Origin: Proteobacteria bacterium TMED61
GTDB taxonomy: Bacteria > Pseudomonadota > Gammaproteobacteria > Arenicellales > UBA868
Assembly (NCBI GenBank): GCA_002171735.1
Contig: NHDO01000043.1
Span: 9,475 to 43,920, forward strand
Length of the DNA stretch: 34,446 nucleotides
Direction: 5' to 3'
Position numbers and translations under genes: made by a program. The notes below the pieces were generated by a model that was not told where the DNA came from, ran no database searches, and saw only the letters and a program-made list of their open reading frames with translations. The first letter of the stretch is position 1; every line of letters begins with the position of its first letter. Positions 33,651 to 34,446 of this stretch are shown here, piece after piece.

Positions 33651-34446
33651 ATGATCAATAAAGCACAAGAGTCCGGATTCGTCGCCAGAACATGGCTGAT
33701 CGATCATATCGCGTACCCTGCGGTTGGCTTTGCGATTCTGATAGGCCTTTGGGCCATTGGTGGCTGGTTTCTAGAGAATAACCCCGCGACCAGCAGTTTT
33801 GTGAAGTTCGGTTTAGTGCCGACGATGCAGGCGGTACCCGGCCTGGTTTCTTCTGGATACGTTACCGAGCACGTGATTGCAAGCGGATATCGTCTTGCGA
33901 TTGGTCTTTTTCTCGCAATCCTGATCGGTGTCCCGATCGGGATTTCGCTCGGCCTCAGCAAGATTACCGAGCAGATTACCAATGAACCATTCCAGTTGCT
34001 AAGGATGGTCAGCCCTCTGTCCTGGATGCCAGTGGTGGTGTTCGTGTTTCCCAAGTGGGATCAGGCCATAATCTTTCTCATCGCTGTGGCAGCAATCTGG
34101 CCGGTAATTTATGCGACAGCGGCGGGGCTCAAGAAGGTGGATCCGGCGTGGTTCAAGGTTTCCAGGAACCTTGGAGCGAATTTCTACAAGATGCTCGCAC
34201 AGGTAATTTTTCCTGCGATTGCTTTTGATATCTTTACCGGAATCCGCCTGGCGCTTGGTATCGCTTGGGTAGTGCTTGTGCCTGCAGAACTGCTGGGGGT
34301 AAGTTCTGGCCTTGGATACGCGATCAAGGACGCGCGCGAAACCCTTGCTTATGACCACCTGACAGCGATCGTTGTCGTTATCGGCATTATGGGGTTCACC
34401 CTGGACGCCATAATTGGTGTTCTGGTGAGAAAGTACAGCTGGCAAA
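33651..34446 (+). CDS. ABC transporter permease (second of two, cut by window end)
   Basis: The ATG at 33651 opens a frame that reaches the window end, 265 codons, probably missing only the last few residues. The sequence is strongly similar throughout to the first permease, for example NPATSSFVKFG against NPATMSFADFG and PFQLLRMVSPLSW against PFQFLRMVSPLSW. The EAA-like loop is NLGANFYKMLAQVIFPAIAFDIFTGIRLALGIAWVVLVPAELLG. This indicates a tandem duplication giving a heterodimeric channel. The last visible residues are YSWQ. Confidence 0.9.
   Translation, partial: MINKAQESGFVARTWLIDHIAYPAVGFAILIGLWAIGGWFLENNPATSSFVKFGLVPTMQAVPGLVSSGYVTEHVIASGYRLAIGLFLAILIGVPIGISLGLSKITEQITNEPFQLLRMVSPLSWMPVVVFVFPKWDQAIIFLIAVAAIWPVIYATAAGLKKVDPAWFKVSRNLGANFYKMLAQVIFPAIAFDIFTGIRLALGIAWVVLVPAELLGVSSGLGYAIKDARETLAYDHLTAIVVVIGIMGFTLDAIIGVLVRKYSWQ

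Noticed and set aside
33999-34445. Minus-strand ORF at the window end
   Set aside because: Lies fully opposite the second permease, whose motifs and similarity to the first permease are clear.
1-34446. CRISPR arrays, tRNA or rRNA genes, insertion sequences, attachment sites
   Set aside because: I saw no regularly spaced repeats, no tRNA-like or rRNA sequence and no transposase or integrase coding in the window.

Overview
The window reads as chromosome of a sulfur-oxidising, polyhydroxybutyrate-storing gammaproteobacterium. The clues are a class III PHA synthase (PhaC/PhaE) with PhaR and phasin, as in purple and colourless sulfur bacteria, DsrE/TusA/SQR-type sulfur proteins, and a complete cobalt-type thiocyanate hydrolase. 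Haloalkaliphilic or neutrophilic Chromatiales-like thiocyanate users fit best, but the species cannot be fixed from the sequence alone.

Layout. (1) 1-8.4 kb is mostly housekeeping: the end of a small ORF, a periplasmic copper chaperone (PCu(A)C) and a Sco protein for cytochrome oxidase copper delivery, prmB, a rubredoxin, hemL, a DUF4870 membrane protein, a cold-shock protein, nudC, argS and a SPOR-domain protein. (2) 8.4-13.6 kb is a compact PHB locus: phaC-phaE on the minus strand, diverging from phasin, phaA, phaB and phaR on the plus strand. Two near-identical TTGCA palindromes lie in the divergent intergenic region and look like PhaR operators. (3) 13.6-21.4 kb is mixed metabolism: a TPP enzyme, a MazG-like pyrophosphohydrolase, a malonyl-CoA synthetase, an alpha/beta hydrolase, an M20 amidohydrolase, a MocA-like nucleotidyltransferase and small proteins. 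(4) From about 21.4 kb to the end the DNA is less GC-rich, intergenic regions are larger and AT-rich, and the genes form a thiocyanate/cyanate/sulfur island.

The island holds scnB-scnA-scnC (thiocyanate hydrolase beta, alpha, gamma), a P15K-like cobalt-loading protein, and a Tat-exported substrate-binding protein, closed by a strong stem-loop. Then come dsrE-like, tusA-like, SQR-like and DUF1641 genes. These are followed by a DUF1348 gene on the opposite strand, a cyanase, a ClC-type anion channel/transporter with an altered gating residue, and a CynR-like LysR regulator. The last genes are an ABC ATPase and two related permeases, the second running off the window end.

Proposed working model (inference): the exported binding protein and the distant ATPase/permeases form one thiocyanate (or cyanate) importer. 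Thiocyanate hydrolase gives carbonyl sulfide plus ammonia. The DsrE/TusA/SQR-like set handles the released reduced sulfur, and cyanase removes cyanate that accompanies or derives from thiocyanate. No carbonyl sulfide hydrolase is visible here. The most notable non-coding signal is an 18-base element, 17/18 identical, beside a T-N11-A dyad, found upstream of both the scn operon and the ABC operon. It suggests that the LysR protein co-ordinates the two distant parts of the system.
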